The notes: generated by a model from the letters alone, not told the origin. DNA of 64,000 bases from 21-14-0-10-47-8 sp966211455 (GCA_966211455.1 CBIHNI010000012.1:78865-142864); one strand, 5' to 3'. Shown: positions 24,333-33,410, counted from the stretch's first letter. Translations and numbers: made by a program.

Positions 24333-25034
24333 CTAGAGGATCGCGGCCATGACCCCATACACAACAGCTGTCAGAATAAAGCCACAGGTGATGACGCCTT
24401 TTACCGTTTGCATCGGTCCTAGCTTTCCTTTCACCGCGTTGCCTTCAACCAAAAGCCACAGAACAATCAAAACCGCCGAAAGCGCCCCGACATTGGATTC
24501 CGGAGTCACCGCAATCGGTAAATGGCTGGCCGCGCCCATAAAGAAGAGCATCGGGATCGAAAGCAAAGTGTTCGTGCGTGACGCCAACAAAGCCGTCGGT
24601 CCCGCTTTCGCGGCCTCGGGAAGAGCCGCTCCACCCGCCGCAACCTGGGTCGCAGATGCGATCACGATTTTTTGATTTGGCCAGATGATAAACCAAACAT
24701 TCGCCCACATGGTCAGACCCATTGCGGCTCCGGTCAGAATCGCAATACCCCATGAGCTACGGAAAACCTCGAAGCCCGCCTGGTGTCCTTTGATCATCAA
24801 AATCAAAACGCCCGTCAGCATGGTCCACATCGCGCCCCAACGGAACCACCACATGGCCTTCGGTAAAAGAATGCGCAGGATTCCTGATTTTGTTGCGGCA
24901 TCGGCTTCCGCCATGGTCGCGCCCTGAACAAAATTGAAATAATAAAGATGACCGATCCACATAACGCCGAAGAAATAATGCAGCCAGCGCAATAGAAACT
25001 GAATGCCATCCATTGTGAACAGAGCAGAACTCAT
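24333..25034 (-). CDS. Urate-oxidase N-terminal-domain (PuuD-like) membrane protein
   Basis: A 233-residue protein with about seven TM helices, matching the membrane domain of PuuD (Urate_ox_N). It has FLLRWLHYFFGVMWIGHLYY at the N terminus, PKAMWWFRWGAMWTMLTG, and NVWFIIWPNQKIVI. Conserved His and Trp residues in the helices could bind heme. PuuD oxidises urate and passes electrons to a fused cytochrome c. Here the cytochrome is encoded separately downstream, and no other purine-catabolism gene is in view, so the substrate is uncertain. It is preceded by a TetR regulator 36 nt upstream. Confidence 0.8.
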   Translation of the reverse strand: MSSALFTMDGIQFLLRWLHYFFGVMWIGHLYYFNFVQGATMAEADAATKSGILRILLPKAMWWFRWGAMWTMLTGVLILMIKGHQAGFEVFRSSWGIAILTGAAMGLTMWANVWFIIWPNQKIVIASATQVAAGGAALPEAAKAGPTALLASRTNTLLSIPMLFFMGAASHLPIAVTPESNVGALSAVLIVLWLLVEGNAVKGKLGPMQTVKGVITCGFILTAVVYGVMAAIL

Positions 25035-25070
25035 GATGTGACTCCTTGTTGGTGTTCTCGAAACCCAAGA

Positions 25071-25718
25071 TTATCTTGTAGTTACGCTACCACTCGAGTC
25101 ATTGCGTGCTGTGTTAAGAAAGGTCTCAAAATCGGTGCGCATCTCACCTTGGGTGTAGTGAATAAGAAGCCGCGCAACATAGCGTTTGCCGACCTCGACA
25201 TGCTTCTTGGCCGGGGTTCGCTCGGCCGATTCAAAGAACTGAAGAAAGGTCGAAGCCGTTGCCAGCATGACGTTCACCAAGAATTGAATCTCATCCGCAG
25301 CTGAAATCGGGGTCATCCACCCCTGCTTCAGCCAACGCTTGTACATCAAGGTCATCAGCTTCAGGACCTTGTTGATATGGACTTTCCACATTTTCGAAAG
25401 TTGAGCGTCTTTGCGACGAAGATAGTACATTTCCCGATGGAAAAATCGATAGCGCCAGAAAAGCTCAAAATTTTTCTCGATCAGCTCAAGCGGATGCTGC
25501 AATCGTCCCGCTTTTTTTGTCTTCCAAAGCTCATAGGTCTCTTTGGTCATCTGACGGAAGATCTGACGAATGATTTCCTCTTTGTTGGCAAAGTGAAAAT
25601 ACAGATTTCCGGGGCTGATATTGAGCTCTTTAGCGATGTGATTGGTGGTCACCGCAACGATCCCGTTGCGATTGAAAAGCTCGATTGAAGTCTGGACGAT
25701 GCGGTCTTTTGTTTTCAT
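25071..25718 (-). CDS. TetR-family transcriptional regulator
   Basis: A 215-residue repressor-type protein. The start is ATG 25718 (MKTKDRIVQTSIELFNRNG), 16 codons inside the longest frame. The helix-turn-helix is at about residues 20–50 (TTNHIAKELNISPGNLYFHF), the usual TetR signature. The C-terminal ligand domain is aromatic-rich (FELFWRYRFFHREMYYLRR) and not assigned to a ligand. It is the first gene of the set with the PuuD-like protein and cytochrome, so it probably controls that set and itself. The ligand could be the operon's substrate. Confidence 0.9.
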   Translation of the reverse strand: MKTKDRIVQTSIELFNRNGIVAVTTNHIAKELNISPGNLYFHFANKEEIIRQIFRQMTKETYELWKTKKAGRLQHPLELIEKNFELFWRYRFFHREMYYLRRKDAQLSKMWKVHINKVLKLMTLMYKRWLKQGWMTPISAADEIQFLVNVMLATASTFLQFFESAERTPAKKHVEVGKRYVARLLIHYTQGEMRTDFETFLNTARNDSSGSVTTR

Positions 25719-25869
25719 AGCGATTTTTTTCAAATCTGTCTTCGTATAGGGTTGCTTAAAATGCAAATAAAAAGCGCGTTCTTTGCCAAGTCAATGATTC
25801 CCAGAATTTATCAGGCCCTTTTGCGCTTCCTGGTTGAAACCGCCCAGAAACTGGCTTCATAATTGAGAG

Positions 25870-27189
25870 ATGCGAGTATTCCAGAAGCGGAAGTGGGTCT
25901 ACGCCTTCACAGGGATGTGTGTGCTATTCGCGGGTACCAGTCTTTACTGGACCTTTCGCGAGCTACCTGAAGAAGTTAAAGAAGTTGCCCGTGTCGAAAA
26001 ACTGAATCAATTTCGAAGCCTGTTAGCCGAGCAGATCGGACCGGGCATCATCAACAATCAATGGGCCTCCGAAGTCACCCTTCCGGGCGATGATGGACCG
26101 ATCAAGGGTTCGATCCAATACACGATCGACCCCGAGCTTCAAAAAGCATCCGAAAAGCTGCTGAAAAGCTACAAGCCGGACTATGGCGCGATCGTCATGA
26201 TGGACGCCGAAACCGGCCGAATCCTGTCATTGGCGAGCTTCCAGAAAAGCAATCAAAACGCCGAAAACCTGGCTTTGCGCGGGTCTTTCCCGGCGGCTTC
26301 GATCTTTAAGATCGTCACGGCGACCGCAGCTTTGGACAAATACGATGTCACCCCTGACACCCGTGTGGCCTTCAACGGTGGCAATCACACTTTGTACAAA
26401 AAGAACGTGATGTCCGACAAGGTCAACCGCTGGACTCGCAACATGAGCCTGCGCGAAGCCTTTGCCCGGTCGATCAACACGGTTTTTGGCCGTCTGACCC
26501 TGGAACGACTGGCCCCCCAAGATCTCGAAGAGTACGCGACCCGCTTTGGTTTCAACACCAAGTTTCAAACCGATCTGATGTTCGAACACGGGGTCACCGA
26601 AATTCCGAAAGAGAAAAGCTTCCACCTGACCGAAATGGCTTCTGGCTTTAACAAGGTCACCCGCATGAGCCCGGTTCAAGGTGCCATGATCGCAGCTTCG
26701 ATTGTGGAAGACGGTGTGATGCGCGTTCCTTACATCGTTGAAAAAGTAAAAGGCCCGGATGGCCAAGTGCTGTTCAAATCTGAGCCGATCACTTTGACCC
26801 ACACGATGACTCCGCAAGGGGCCGACAAGTTGAAAGAGCTGATGGAAGCCACCATCCGCCAAGGAACCTCGCGCAAATCTTTCCGCACTTTGGTGAAAGA
26901 TAAAAAACTGCGCGAGCTGATCGTCGGCGGCAAAACCGGCTCTCTGACTGGCGACAATCCAAAAGGAAAAGTTGACTGGTTTGTCGGCTACGCCACGGAC
27001 GAACGCCAGAAAATCGCAATCGCCGCTTTGACCGTGAACGTGAATTATTGGACGGTGAAGTCAGCATATCTCGCGCAGTCTTTGTTCCGCACTCACTTCA
27101 AAGAGCAGTTCTCTCGGGATAACGAGAAGTTCTTCAACGCTTCCAACGAAGCCAGCCAACATCAAGACCGCGAACCTGCAAACGAGTAA
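25870..27189 (+). CDS. Penicillin-binding transpeptidase domain protein
   Basis: A 439-residue membrane-anchored DD-transpeptidase-like protein. An N-terminal TM helix (residues 9–28) is followed by a short linker and then the penicillin-binding fold. The active-site motifs are SIFK (near 146), SIN (near 201) and KTG (GGKTGS, near 355), in order. It lacks the large dimerisation domain of class B PBPs and is shorter than FtsI or PBP2, so it may be a specialised wall enzyme, possibly for the predator's own wall or modification of prey wall. The last 30 residues are polar. It is transcribed alone. Confidence 0.9.
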   Translation: MRVFQKRKWVYAFTGMCVLFAGTSLYWTFRELPEEVKEVARVEKLNQFRSLLAEQIGPGIINNQWASEVTLPGDDGPIKGSIQYTIDPELQKASEKLLKSYKPDYGAIVMMDAETGRILSLASFQKSNQNAENLALRGSFPAASIFKIVTATAALDKYDVTPDTRVAFNGGNHTLYKKNVMSDKVNRWTRNMSLREAFARSINTVFGRLTLERLAPQDLEEYATRFGFNTKFQTDLMFEHGVTEIPKEKSFHLTEMASGFNKVTRMSPVQGAMIAASIVEDGVMRVPYIVEKVKGPDGQVLFKSEPITLTHTMTPQGADKLKELMEATIRQGTSRKSFRTLVKDKKLRELIVGGKTGSLTGDNPKGKVDWFVGYATDERQKIAIAALTVNVNYWTVKSAYLAQSLFRTHFKEQFSRDNEKFFNASNEASQHQDREPANE

Positions 27190-27264
27190 TGAGCCTGTCC
27201 GACCACCGGATCTCGGTTCTTATTAAATTCATTTCTACTTAGATTCTTAGTTTGCAAAAAGGAA

Positions 27265-27298
27265 AAGCGACCCCGGCTAGGCGCCCCCGCGGTCGCTT
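27265..27298 (+). terminator. Hairpin downstream of transpeptidase gene
   Basis: AAGCGACC (27265–27272) pairs with GGTCGCTT (27291–27298), with an 18-nt G+C-rich loop. The T-run is poor (CTTCTCTG), so termination is uncertain. The loop holds a 16-base string that recurs inverted at 39541–39556. Confidence 0.4.
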
Positions 27299-27313
27299 CT
27301 CTGAAACGGACTT

Positions 27314-27340
27314 CTCCTCTCTACAACAGAGGAGGTTTTT
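27314..27340 (+). promoter_or_regulatory. Hairpin covering the ribosome binding site of the 52-codon ORF
   Basis: CTCCTCT (27314–27320) pairs with AGAGGAG (27328–27334); the second arm is the Shine–Dalgarno AGGAGG of the ORF at 27341. TTTTT follows, so the same element could act as a terminator. Either reading would keep the small ORF switched off unless the stem is opened. Confidence 0.5.
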
Positions 27341-27499
27341 ATGTCTAGAAGGCGTATTCCCCAATACTCTTTCAGTCATATGTTAGAACGGCATTTTTCA
27401 AAGAAAACTAAAGCTCGATTGGAAGTTTACTTGATACGGCGATCCGCAGGGTCACCTACCGAAAAATCACCGGAGCAAATCCGCCGTATGGCGTTTTGA
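27341..27499 (+). CDS. Small basic protein, 52 residues, unknown
   Basis: A short ORF below usual annotation cut-offs: ATG at 27341, six bases after AGGAGG, the best Shine–Dalgarno in the region. The peptide starts MSRRRIPQYSFSHMLERHFS and continues with KKTKARLEVYLIRRS. It is strongly basic and Arg/Lys-rich with no TM or signal sequence, so a nucleic-acid or ribosome contact is possible. The 3' end overlaps the convergent ATP-grasp-like gene by 44 nt. No homologue was recognised; the evidence is the ribosome binding site and composition only. Confidence 0.45.
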   Translation: MSRRRIPQYSFSHMLERHFSKKTKARLEVYLIRRSAGSPTEKSPEQIRRMAF

Positions 27500-28607
27500 G
27501 ATTTGTGACCTGCCCCTGGTAAATACGGGCGACGACCATTTGCACTTGGTCTTGGTAAGCATAGAAGCGCAGATCGTATTTGAAGGCCTGCTCCCCGTCT
27601 GGGGTTTGAAATTTCAGTTCGGGGGCCGGAACAAATTCTTGCGCGATAAAGTCCGCATTCAGAATCTCATCAAAAGCCCGGCGCGAGATATTGGCCCCGC
27701 GATAACTTTGCTTCGCACCGAAAGCGCGTTTCGGCTTGAAGAAAAATTTCTTTCTTTCTGACCAAACATCTTCCGCACTGTTTGCGTGAATATCTTTGGC
27801 GAACGGAAGATTCTTTTGCACAGCCGGCCTGAAAGCCTGAACGCCGCCATCCAGTTTGGCCCAGAAATCCTCATTGCTCCAGTCAATCATGCGCTGCTTA
27901 TCCGCCAGAAGCATGTACTCGAATGGATTGGGCGAGTAGCAGATACTTTTGTTCAAGAATTGTTCGCGCAGTTTTTTGGAAGCATCTTGCTCAAAATAGA
28001 AATCGGTCAGACGATTGTAAACGAAATCCACAGCCGGAACATTTCGGTAATCAGCGATGACCGTCTTCCAGCCCCATTTTTGAAAATAGGATTGATAGAT
28101 TAGAAATTCAGAGAAAAGCCGTTGCTGCTCGGGCTCTTCGTCGATGATCGCGACCTGAAAGCCTGACGCCGGCTTTCCGTTCAGCTTCATTTCAGTTTCG
28201 ATGCAAGCCTTCAGATCGTCCATCTGAAAACCTGAAACCGGCATCGAAAGGCCGCGCATCTTGTACATTTCAGAACCCAAAGCCAAGAACGAAGCATTGG
28301 TGTTGATCTCGATCAATTTCAGGCTGCCATTGGCATCGACATGAAAATCGTAGCTCATGCAGATGGCTTTGTTGCCCGGATCTTTCAGCCCACGCCGTGC
28401 GATCTCGTCCGACAAAGCCGCTTGATAACTTTTGTTTTCGCGCAGAAGAAAACAGGCATGCACAAAATCTTGCGCTTCTTTCAGCACCGATTGCGGCAGA
28501 CGAATTTCAAACGGAGATAAAAGCTGTGGCGAGATGAGCTCATCCAGCTTCTCTTTTTGGAGAGATGGATGAGCCGTCAGCAAATGAGAAATGAATTTCT
28601 CTTTCAA
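27456..28607 (-). CDS. ATP-grasp-like protein
   Basis: A 383-residue cytoplasmic protein. A region near residues 120–135 (KLIEINTNASF) and the C-terminal half (FKPKRAFGAKQSYRG, FIAQEFVPAPE, YDLRFYAYQ) have the look of an ATP-grasp fold: a Lys for the phosphates, an acidic (E/P)-rich adenine strand and late Asp/Arg residues. The order resembles glutathionylspermidine-synthase-like ligases. It starts 3 nt after the peroxiredoxin stop, so the two are co-transcribed. A role in making or modifying a peptide or thiol linked to oxidative defence is inference; the substrate is unknown. Confidence 0.6.
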   Translation of the reverse strand: MKEKFISHLLTAHPSLQKEKLDELISPQLLSPFEIRLPQSVLKEAQDFVHACFLLRENKSYQAALSDEIARRGLKDPGNKAICMSYDFHVDANGSLKLIEINTNASFLALGSEMYKMRGLSMPVSGFQMDDLKACIETEMKLNGKPASGFQVAIIDEEPEQQRLFSEFLIYQSYFQKWGWKTVIADYRNVPAVDFVYNRLTDFYFEQDASKKLREQFLNKSICYSPNPFEYMLLADKQRMIDWSNEDFWAKLDGGVQAFRPAVQKNLPFAKDIHANSAEDVWSERKKFFFKPKRAFGAKQSYRGANISRRAFDEILNADFIAQEFVPAPELKFQTPDGEQAFKYDLRFYAYQDQVQMVVARIYQGQVTNLKTPYGGFAPVIFR

Positions 28608-28610
28608 AAA

Positions 28611-29138
28611 CTATTTTCCAGGTTTGACGTGAGCTTTGCCTTTTTTCCAGCCGGCACCGCACAGCTCGCCTGATTGGCAAGCTTGCAAAACGCGCAGGAT
28701 TTCATCCGCATCACGGCCCACATTGGTGTTGTGAATACCCATGTACTGGATTTTTTGTTCTGGATCGATAATGAAAGTTCCACGGGTTGCAATGCCAGCC
28801 GCTTCCATCAACACACCATAATCGCGAGAAATGCGTTTGGTCAGATCCGCCAACAATGGGTAACCCAAATCGCCCAGATCATCTTTCAACCAGCGCTTGT
28901 GCGAGTGAACCGAATCCACCGAGCAGCCCAGAACTTCGGCTTTGGCCGCTTTGAAGTCCGCCAACTTATCGCGGAACTGAGTGATCTCGGTCGGGCAAAC
29001 AAAAGTAAAATCCAAAGGATAGAAAAACAGGACGACCCATTTTCCTTTGTAATCAGAAAGAGCGACGCGTTTGAATTCGCCTCCGTCGACAACGGCTTGT
29101 GTTTCGAACTGCGGTGCGGGTTGATCGATCATCGGCAT
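28611..29138 (-). CDS. 2-Cys peroxiredoxin (AhpC/Prx1 type)
   Basis: A 175-residue typical 2-Cys peroxiredoxin reducing peroxides. The start at ATG 29138 has AAGGAG upstream; the longest frame adds seven residues. Peroxidatic Cys48 lies in FVCPTE and resolving Cys160 in GELCGAGW, with the conserved Arg in GIATRGTF. An extra Cys154 lies six residues before the resolving one. The C terminus (KKGKAHVKPGK) is basic. It is in an operon with the ATP-grasp-like gene and divergent from the exonuclease III gene. Its electron donor is probably thioredoxin (trxB is in this window) or AhpF. Confidence 0.93.
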   Translation of the reverse strand: MPMIDQPAPQFETQAVVDGGEFKRVALSDYKGKWVVLFFYPLDFTFVCPTEITQFRDKLADFKAAKAEVLGCSVDSVHSHKRWLKDDLGDLGYPLLADLTKRISRDYGVLMEAAGIATRGTFIIDPEQKIQYMGIHNTNVGRDADEILRVLQACQSGELCGAGWKKGKAHVKPGK

Positions 29139-29223
29139 ATTTACTCCTTGCGTTAACAATGCGATTTGGAAAAGCTGCTCTCATGTTGTTGCCATAGAAA
29201 GAGAAATAAGCCAAGACTTGGCC

Positions 29224-30003
29224 ATGTCCGATAAAGTCAAACTGGTCTCATGGAACGTCAATGGAATCCGCGCAAGTTCGAAGAAGGGTTTGCTTCAATT
29301 TGTGCAAGATGAAAAACCCGATATCTTATGCTTACAAGAAACAAAAGCGCATATCGATCAGTGTGAAGAACCGCTTCGCAAACTGGGCTACGAGAACAGT
29401 TACTGGTCATCAGCTGTACGCAAAGGCTATTCGGGTGTGGCGACTTTCGTGAAACCAGAGCCGATTAAAGTTTCAACCGGCATCGACGTGCAAGAGTACG
29501 ATTCGGAAGGCCGTTTTGTGATCACCGAACATGGCTACTTTGATCTTTACAATATTTATTTTCCAAATGGTGGATCGGGTGAAACCCGACACAATTTCAA
29601 ACAGGCCTTTCTGAAAGATCTGAACGCGCATTTGAAACCGAAATTAAAGGCTGGCAGGCCGATCATTGTGGTGGGCGATTACAACGTGGCTCACAAAGAA
29701 ATCGACATCTACGATCCGGTTCGTCTGTCGAAAGAAAGCGGTTTCTTACCAGAAGAGCGCGCTTGGTTCGACAGCTTCTTAGAGCTCGGATTTATCGACA
29801 CCTTCCGCTATTACCATCCCGGTGAAAAGGATCGTTACAGCTGGTGGTCTTATCGCGAGCTGGCCCGACCCACCAACCGCGGTTGGCGAATCGATTACAT
29901 CTGCGTTTCAAAAAATTTGGAAAAGAATCTGCGTTCGGCCGAAGTGTTGGATCAAGTTGAAGGATCGGATCACTGTCCCGTGATTGCCGAGCTGGAGTTC
30001 TAA
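29224..30003 (+). CDS. xth: Exodeoxyribonuclease III
   Basis: AP endonuclease and 3' exonuclease of the ExoIII/APE1 family, 259 residues, in base-excision repair. Motifs: LVSWNVNGIRA (N), CLQETKA (metal Glu), YNIYFPNGG (active-site Tyr), VGDYNVAH (Asp/Asn), WWSYR and GSDHCPV (catalytic Asp/His). The ATG at 29224 is chosen over an upstream TTG (29218). It is divergent from the peroxiredoxin gene, so oxidative-damage functions are clustered. fxsA follows after 2 nt. Confidence 0.95.
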   Translation: MSDKVKLVSWNVNGIRASSKKGLLQFVQDEKPDILCLQETKAHIDQCEEPLRKLGYENSYWSSAVRKGYSGVATFVKPEPIKVSTGIDVQEYDSEGRFVITEHGYFDLYNIYFPNGGSGETRHNFKQAFLKDLNAHLKPKLKAGRPIIVVGDYNVAHKEIDIYDPVRLSKESGFLPEERAWFDSFLELGFIDTFRYYHPGEKDRYSWWSYRELARPTNRGWRIDYICVSKNLEKNLRSAEVLDQVEGSDHCPVIAELEF

Positions 30004-30005
30004 AG

Positions 30006-30536
30006 ATGTTACTGCTGCTTTTGATTTTTCCTTTCGCGGAAGCTTTTATGTTTTACAAATTCATCCAGGCTTACAGCTTTTTGGATGCCGTTTTCTTGGT
30101 GATGCTGTCCGGCGTTCTGGGCGTGGTCATTATGAAAATGCAAGGCAAAGCAACCTTGCTGCATTTCCAGCGCGATTTGATGAGCGGTAAACTTCCGGAT
30201 AAACAGATTTTGCATCGAGCACTGGTGGTGGTCGGTGGACTTTTGCTTTTTGTTCCTGGGATTATTTCGGATATTTTGGGAATTCTGTGCATCCTTCCCG
30301 GGAGCCGCCATCTCTTTGCCTGGTACCTGAAAAAGATGTTCCAAAAAGGTCTTTTGAAAGGCAGCGTCTACTTTGGTGGATTCGGCGCAGGCCGTCCATC
30401 GGGCCCCAGTATGGGAAATATGGGTGGAATGCGCGGTGGTTTTACTTACCGCGAGCAAGCGCCACTTGAGCGTGATGCACAGGTTGTCGATATCGAGCCA
30501 ATCGAGATCACTCATCAAAAAAAGACAGACAGCTAA
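30006..30536 (+). CDS. fxsA: FxsA-family membrane protein
   Basis: A 176-residue cytoplasmic-membrane protein of the FxsA family, with about four hydrophobic segments in the first 100 residues, including LVVVGGLLLFVPGIISDILG, the family signature. In E. coli it eases F-plasmid exclusion of phage T7; its normal role is unclear. The C-terminal tail is Gly/Arg-rich (FGAGRPSGPSMGNMGG) and ends in an acidic part. It starts 2 nt after xth, so it is co-transcribed. Confidence 0.88.
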   Translation: MLLLLLIFPFAEAFMFYKFIQAYSFLDAVFLVMLSGVLGVVIMKMQGKATLLHFQRDLMSGKLPDKQILHRALVVVGGLLLFVPGIISDILGILCILPGSRHLFAWYLKKMFQKGLLKGSVYFGGFGAGRPSGPSMGNMGGMRGGFTYREQAPLERDAQVVDIEPIEITHQKKTDS

Positions 30537-30614
30537 GATCGACGCTGGAGCATTCACTCTGGGTCACCGATCTTCTCGCCGGTGCGTCGACGAGACGGCC
30601 ACGCGGAGCTTGGG

Positions 30615-30631
30615 CTTATGAGGGTCATAAG
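30615..30631. promoter_or_regulatory. 17-base palindrome before lysC
   Basis: CTTATGA, GGG, TCATAAG: a perfect 7-bp inverted repeat 49 bases before the lysC ATG. It could be an operator or a small hairpin in the leader. Confidence 0.3.
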
Positions 30632-30679
30632 TAAATCTCGCTTTCCAAGCAGGATGGGCTGGGATAGATTTTTTTCGGC

Positions 30680-31912
30680 ATGAATACGACTCCATCTCAA
30701 ATTGCAGAAAAAATCGTCGTCAAAAAATACGGAGGCACTTCGGTTGGCTCTTTAGAGCGCATCGAAAATGTCGCAGATCGTTTGGTCGAAGATATCAAGC
30801 GTGGCGAAGTGCCAATCGTCGTGGCTTCGGCCATGTCGGGTGAAACCAACCGATTGGTGGCCATGGCGGAAAAGATCGATCCTGAATATCGCGGCCCTGC
30901 TTACGACATGCTGGTCGCATCCGGTGAACAGGTCTCGATCGCGCTGCTGGCGATCGCTTTGCAAAAACGCGGCGTCAAAGTTCAGGCTCTTTTGGGATTC
31001 CAATTGGGCATTCAAACTGACAAAGTCTACTCGAAAGCTCGCATTCAAAAAATCGATGGCGATAAACTTTTGCGTCTTTGCCAAGACGGAATCGTCCCGA
31101 TCGTGGCCGGCTTCCAGGGCGTGGATGAAGAAGACAATATCACCACCTTGGGCCGCGGCGGCTCGGATACGACGGCGGTGGCATTGGCGGCCGCGATTCA
31201 AGCCAAAGAATGCGAAATCTACACCGATGTGGCCGCCGTCTGCACGGCCGATCCCCGCCTGGTTCCGGGCGCGAAAGAGCTCGCGAAAGTTTCTTTTGAA
31301 GAGATGATGGAAATGGCCGCCCTTGGCAGCAAGGTCTTGCACATCCGCTGTGTCGAGATCGCGGCCAAATACGGAATTCGCATCCATTTGCGTTCGACTT
31401 TTGAATCCCGCCAAGGAACTTGGATCGTTCCAGAAGGAGAAATGATGGAACACGCTCTGGTGACCGCGGTCACCCATGATGCCAACACTTATGTTTTTGC
31501 TTTGCATCCGATTCCGGCCGGAACGGGCTTCTTGGGCGAATTGTTTGAAAAGCTTTCCGCACGTGGCGTGGTGGTCGATATCATCACCCAAAGCGATACC
31601 GGCAGCGGTCAGCGATTGGCATTTTCAGTGACCAAAGAAGACGTCGCTTTAACCCGACAAGTTTTAAAAGAGCATCTGACCCCGAACGTGGTGGTTGAAA
31701 CCATGGAAGCCATGGCCAAGATTTCCGTGGTCGGCGTCGGTATGCGAAACCACCCGGGGGTGGCCGCGACATTCTTTAAAACTTTGGCGGAAGAAAAAGT
31801 CCCGGTGATGTTGGTGACCACGTCTGAAATCAAAATCAGTGCGGTCATTGCCAACGAACATTTGCAAAAAGCAGCCGACCGTCTGGCCGGCGCCTTCAGT
31901 CTGCGAAACTAG
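30680..31912 (+). CDS. lysC: Aspartate kinase
   Basis: Phosphorylates aspartate, the first step to lysine, threonine and methionine (and diaminopimelate for the wall). The 410 residues comprise a kinase domain (1–255; VVKKYGGTSVG, SAMSGETNRL, LGRGGSDTTAVAL) and two ACT domains (about 265–335 and 345–405) that bind the feedback amino acid. There is an N-terminal extension of about 10 residues. The length and single-chain layout match class-II aspartokinases. Its stop shares CTAG with the chemoreceptor gene on the other strand. Confidence 0.96.
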   Translation: MNTTPSQIAEKIVVKKYGGTSVGSLERIENVADRLVEDIKRGEVPIVVASAMSGETNRLVAMAEKIDPEYRGPAYDMLVASGEQVSIALLAIALQKRGVKVQALLGFQLGIQTDKVYSKARIQKIDGDKLLRLCQDGIVPIVAGFQGVDEEDNITTLGRGGSDTTAVALAAAIQAKECEIYTDVAAVCTADPRLVPGAKELAKVSFEEMMEMAALGSKVLHIRCVEIAAKYGIRIHLRSTFESRQGTWIVPEGEMMEHALVTAVTHDANTYVFALHPIPAGTGFLGELFEKLSARGVVVDIITQSDTGSGQRLAFSVTKEDVALTRQVLKEHLTPNVVVETMEAMAKISVVGVGMRNHPGVAATFFKTLAEEKVPVMLVTTSEIKISAVIANEHLQKAADRLAGAFSLRN

Positions 31913-33384
31913 GCTGCTCGCTCTTCAATTCGGTGAGACGGCAGCTTGCTGCCGTGTACGATTTTTTCCAATGAAACCAAAAGCTCCGATAGCTCGGTCG
32001 ATTGGTGGCTCAGTACATTTGCGCTAGAAGCCACTTGTTCGGATGTGGCCGCGTTGATTTGCACAGCCCCATCGATCTGCGACAAAGCTTCACTGACCTG
32101 AGTTAGGCCGGTTTGCTGTTCAGTGCTGGCATGAGCAATTTCTTGGTTGAGATGATTCACCTTCTGAATCGACTCTAAAATCTGTCTCAGCAATTCGCTG
32201 TTGCGATCGACCAGCTGGCAGCCTTGAACCACTTTCGTTGAGCTTTCTGAAATCAGCTGCGTGATGTTCTTCGCGGATTCCGCGCTTTTCATCGCCAAGG
32301 CACGAACGGCTTCGGCCACGACCGAAAATCCCTTTCCTTGTTCGCCGGCCCGCGCGGCTTCAACCGCAGCGTTCAACGCCAAAAGATTTGTTTGAAAGGC
32401 GATGTCGTCGATGACGTTCACGATCTCGGTGATGTGCTTCGAGCTGACCGAGATTTCGTCCATCGCGATTTTGAGCTTCTGCACTTCGCTGTTTCCTTGC
32501 TCGGCCATTTGGCGGCTGCGCTCGGAAAGGCTTAGAACATTGGAAGCATTCTCGGCATTGCGCTTCACCATGGCTGACACTTCCTCTAAAGAGGCAACCG
32601 TTTCTTCTAAAGATGAGGCACTTTCAGACGAAGCATTGGACAAAGAGTCGCTGGCGGTTTTCACTTCTTGAGATGAATCCCCCAAAACCTGCGAGCCCTG
32701 GCGAAGCGAATCGCTGACTTTGCCCAGCTCGTTCGCCAGTCGTCGTGAAATCCAATAACCCAATCCGATGGCCAGAACCAACCCGATGATCACCGCCAAT
32801 AGAATCGCGTAGCTCATACTTTTCATGATCAGCTCGGCTTCGGCACCCAGACCGTTCAGACGGGCAAATTCGTAATCTTTCAAATCGCGGAAAGCAAAAT
32901 CCACTTCCAACGATGCCATTTGCGCTTCTTCAACTTTGCCCGAGATCGCGCCGGCCGGGATTCGGTGAGCCAAAATATCTTCCAGTAAATTCTTGGTGAG
33001 ATTCGAGCAAACATCCCATTTGGTCAGCAATGTCCGAAAAAGCTCTTTGTGTTCGGTTTCGGTCGGAACCTCTTTATAAAGATCTACCGTTTCGGAAAAT
33101 TTTTGGCTTGCCGCTTTGAACATAGACATGGCTTTTTGCACGCTTGCCAAATCACTTTCGTCTTTCACGGTTTTTGCAAGCTCTAGTGAAAAACCGGCCG
33201 TTTCCACGTAGGATTTCATTTTTGCGATATCATTCAAGTTTTCTTGCGAGATCCCCATCACGATATTGTAAGCACCCTTAATTTTCCCCAATCCCAGCTT
33301 CACCCCGAAGCCAAATATCAGAATCAACGATGCCACCGCTAAAAAGGCACTGATCAATCGAATTTTCAAAGAAAACTTTTTCAT
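31909..33384 (-). CDS. Methyl-accepting chemotaxis protein
   Basis: A 491-residue chemoreceptor. TM1 (about 10–30) and TM2 (about 189–212) enclose a 155-residue periplasmic, all-helical sensor of the four-helix-bundle type. The HAMP segment is short or poorly conserved. The cytoplasmic coiled coil carries the signalling tip at about 325–365 (IDDIAFQTNLLALNAA, then EAARAGEQGKGF), the contact site for CheA and CheW. Ala/Ser/Glu-rich helices on both sides include likely methylation sites. The ligand is unknown. Bdellovibrio uses such receptors to find prey-rich regions. Confidence 0.94.
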   Translation of the reverse strand: MKKFSLKIRLISAFLAVASLILIFGFGVKLGLGKIKGAYNIVMGISQENLNDIAKMKSYVETAGFSLELAKTVKDESDLASVQKAMSMFKAASQKFSETVDLYKEVPTETEHKELFRTLLTKWDVCSNLTKNLLEDILAHRIPAGAISGKVEEAQMASLEVDFAFRDLKDYEFARLNGLGAEAELIMKSMSYAILLAVIIGLVLAIGLGYWISRRLANELGKVSDSLRQGSQVLGDSSQEVKTASDSLSNASSESASSLEETVASLEEVSAMVKRNAENASNVLSLSERSRQMAEQGNSEVQKLKIAMDEISVSSKHITEIVNVIDDIAFQTNLLALNAAVEAARAGEQGKGFSVVAEAVRALAMKSAESAKNITQLISESSTKVVQGCQLVDRNSELLRQILESIQKVNHLNQEIAHASTEQQTGLTQVSEALSQIDGAVQINAATSEQVASSANVLSHQSTELSELLVSLEKIVHGSKLPSHRIEERAA

Positions 33385-33410
33385 AACAACCTCGGAAATA
33401 CGAACAAAAT

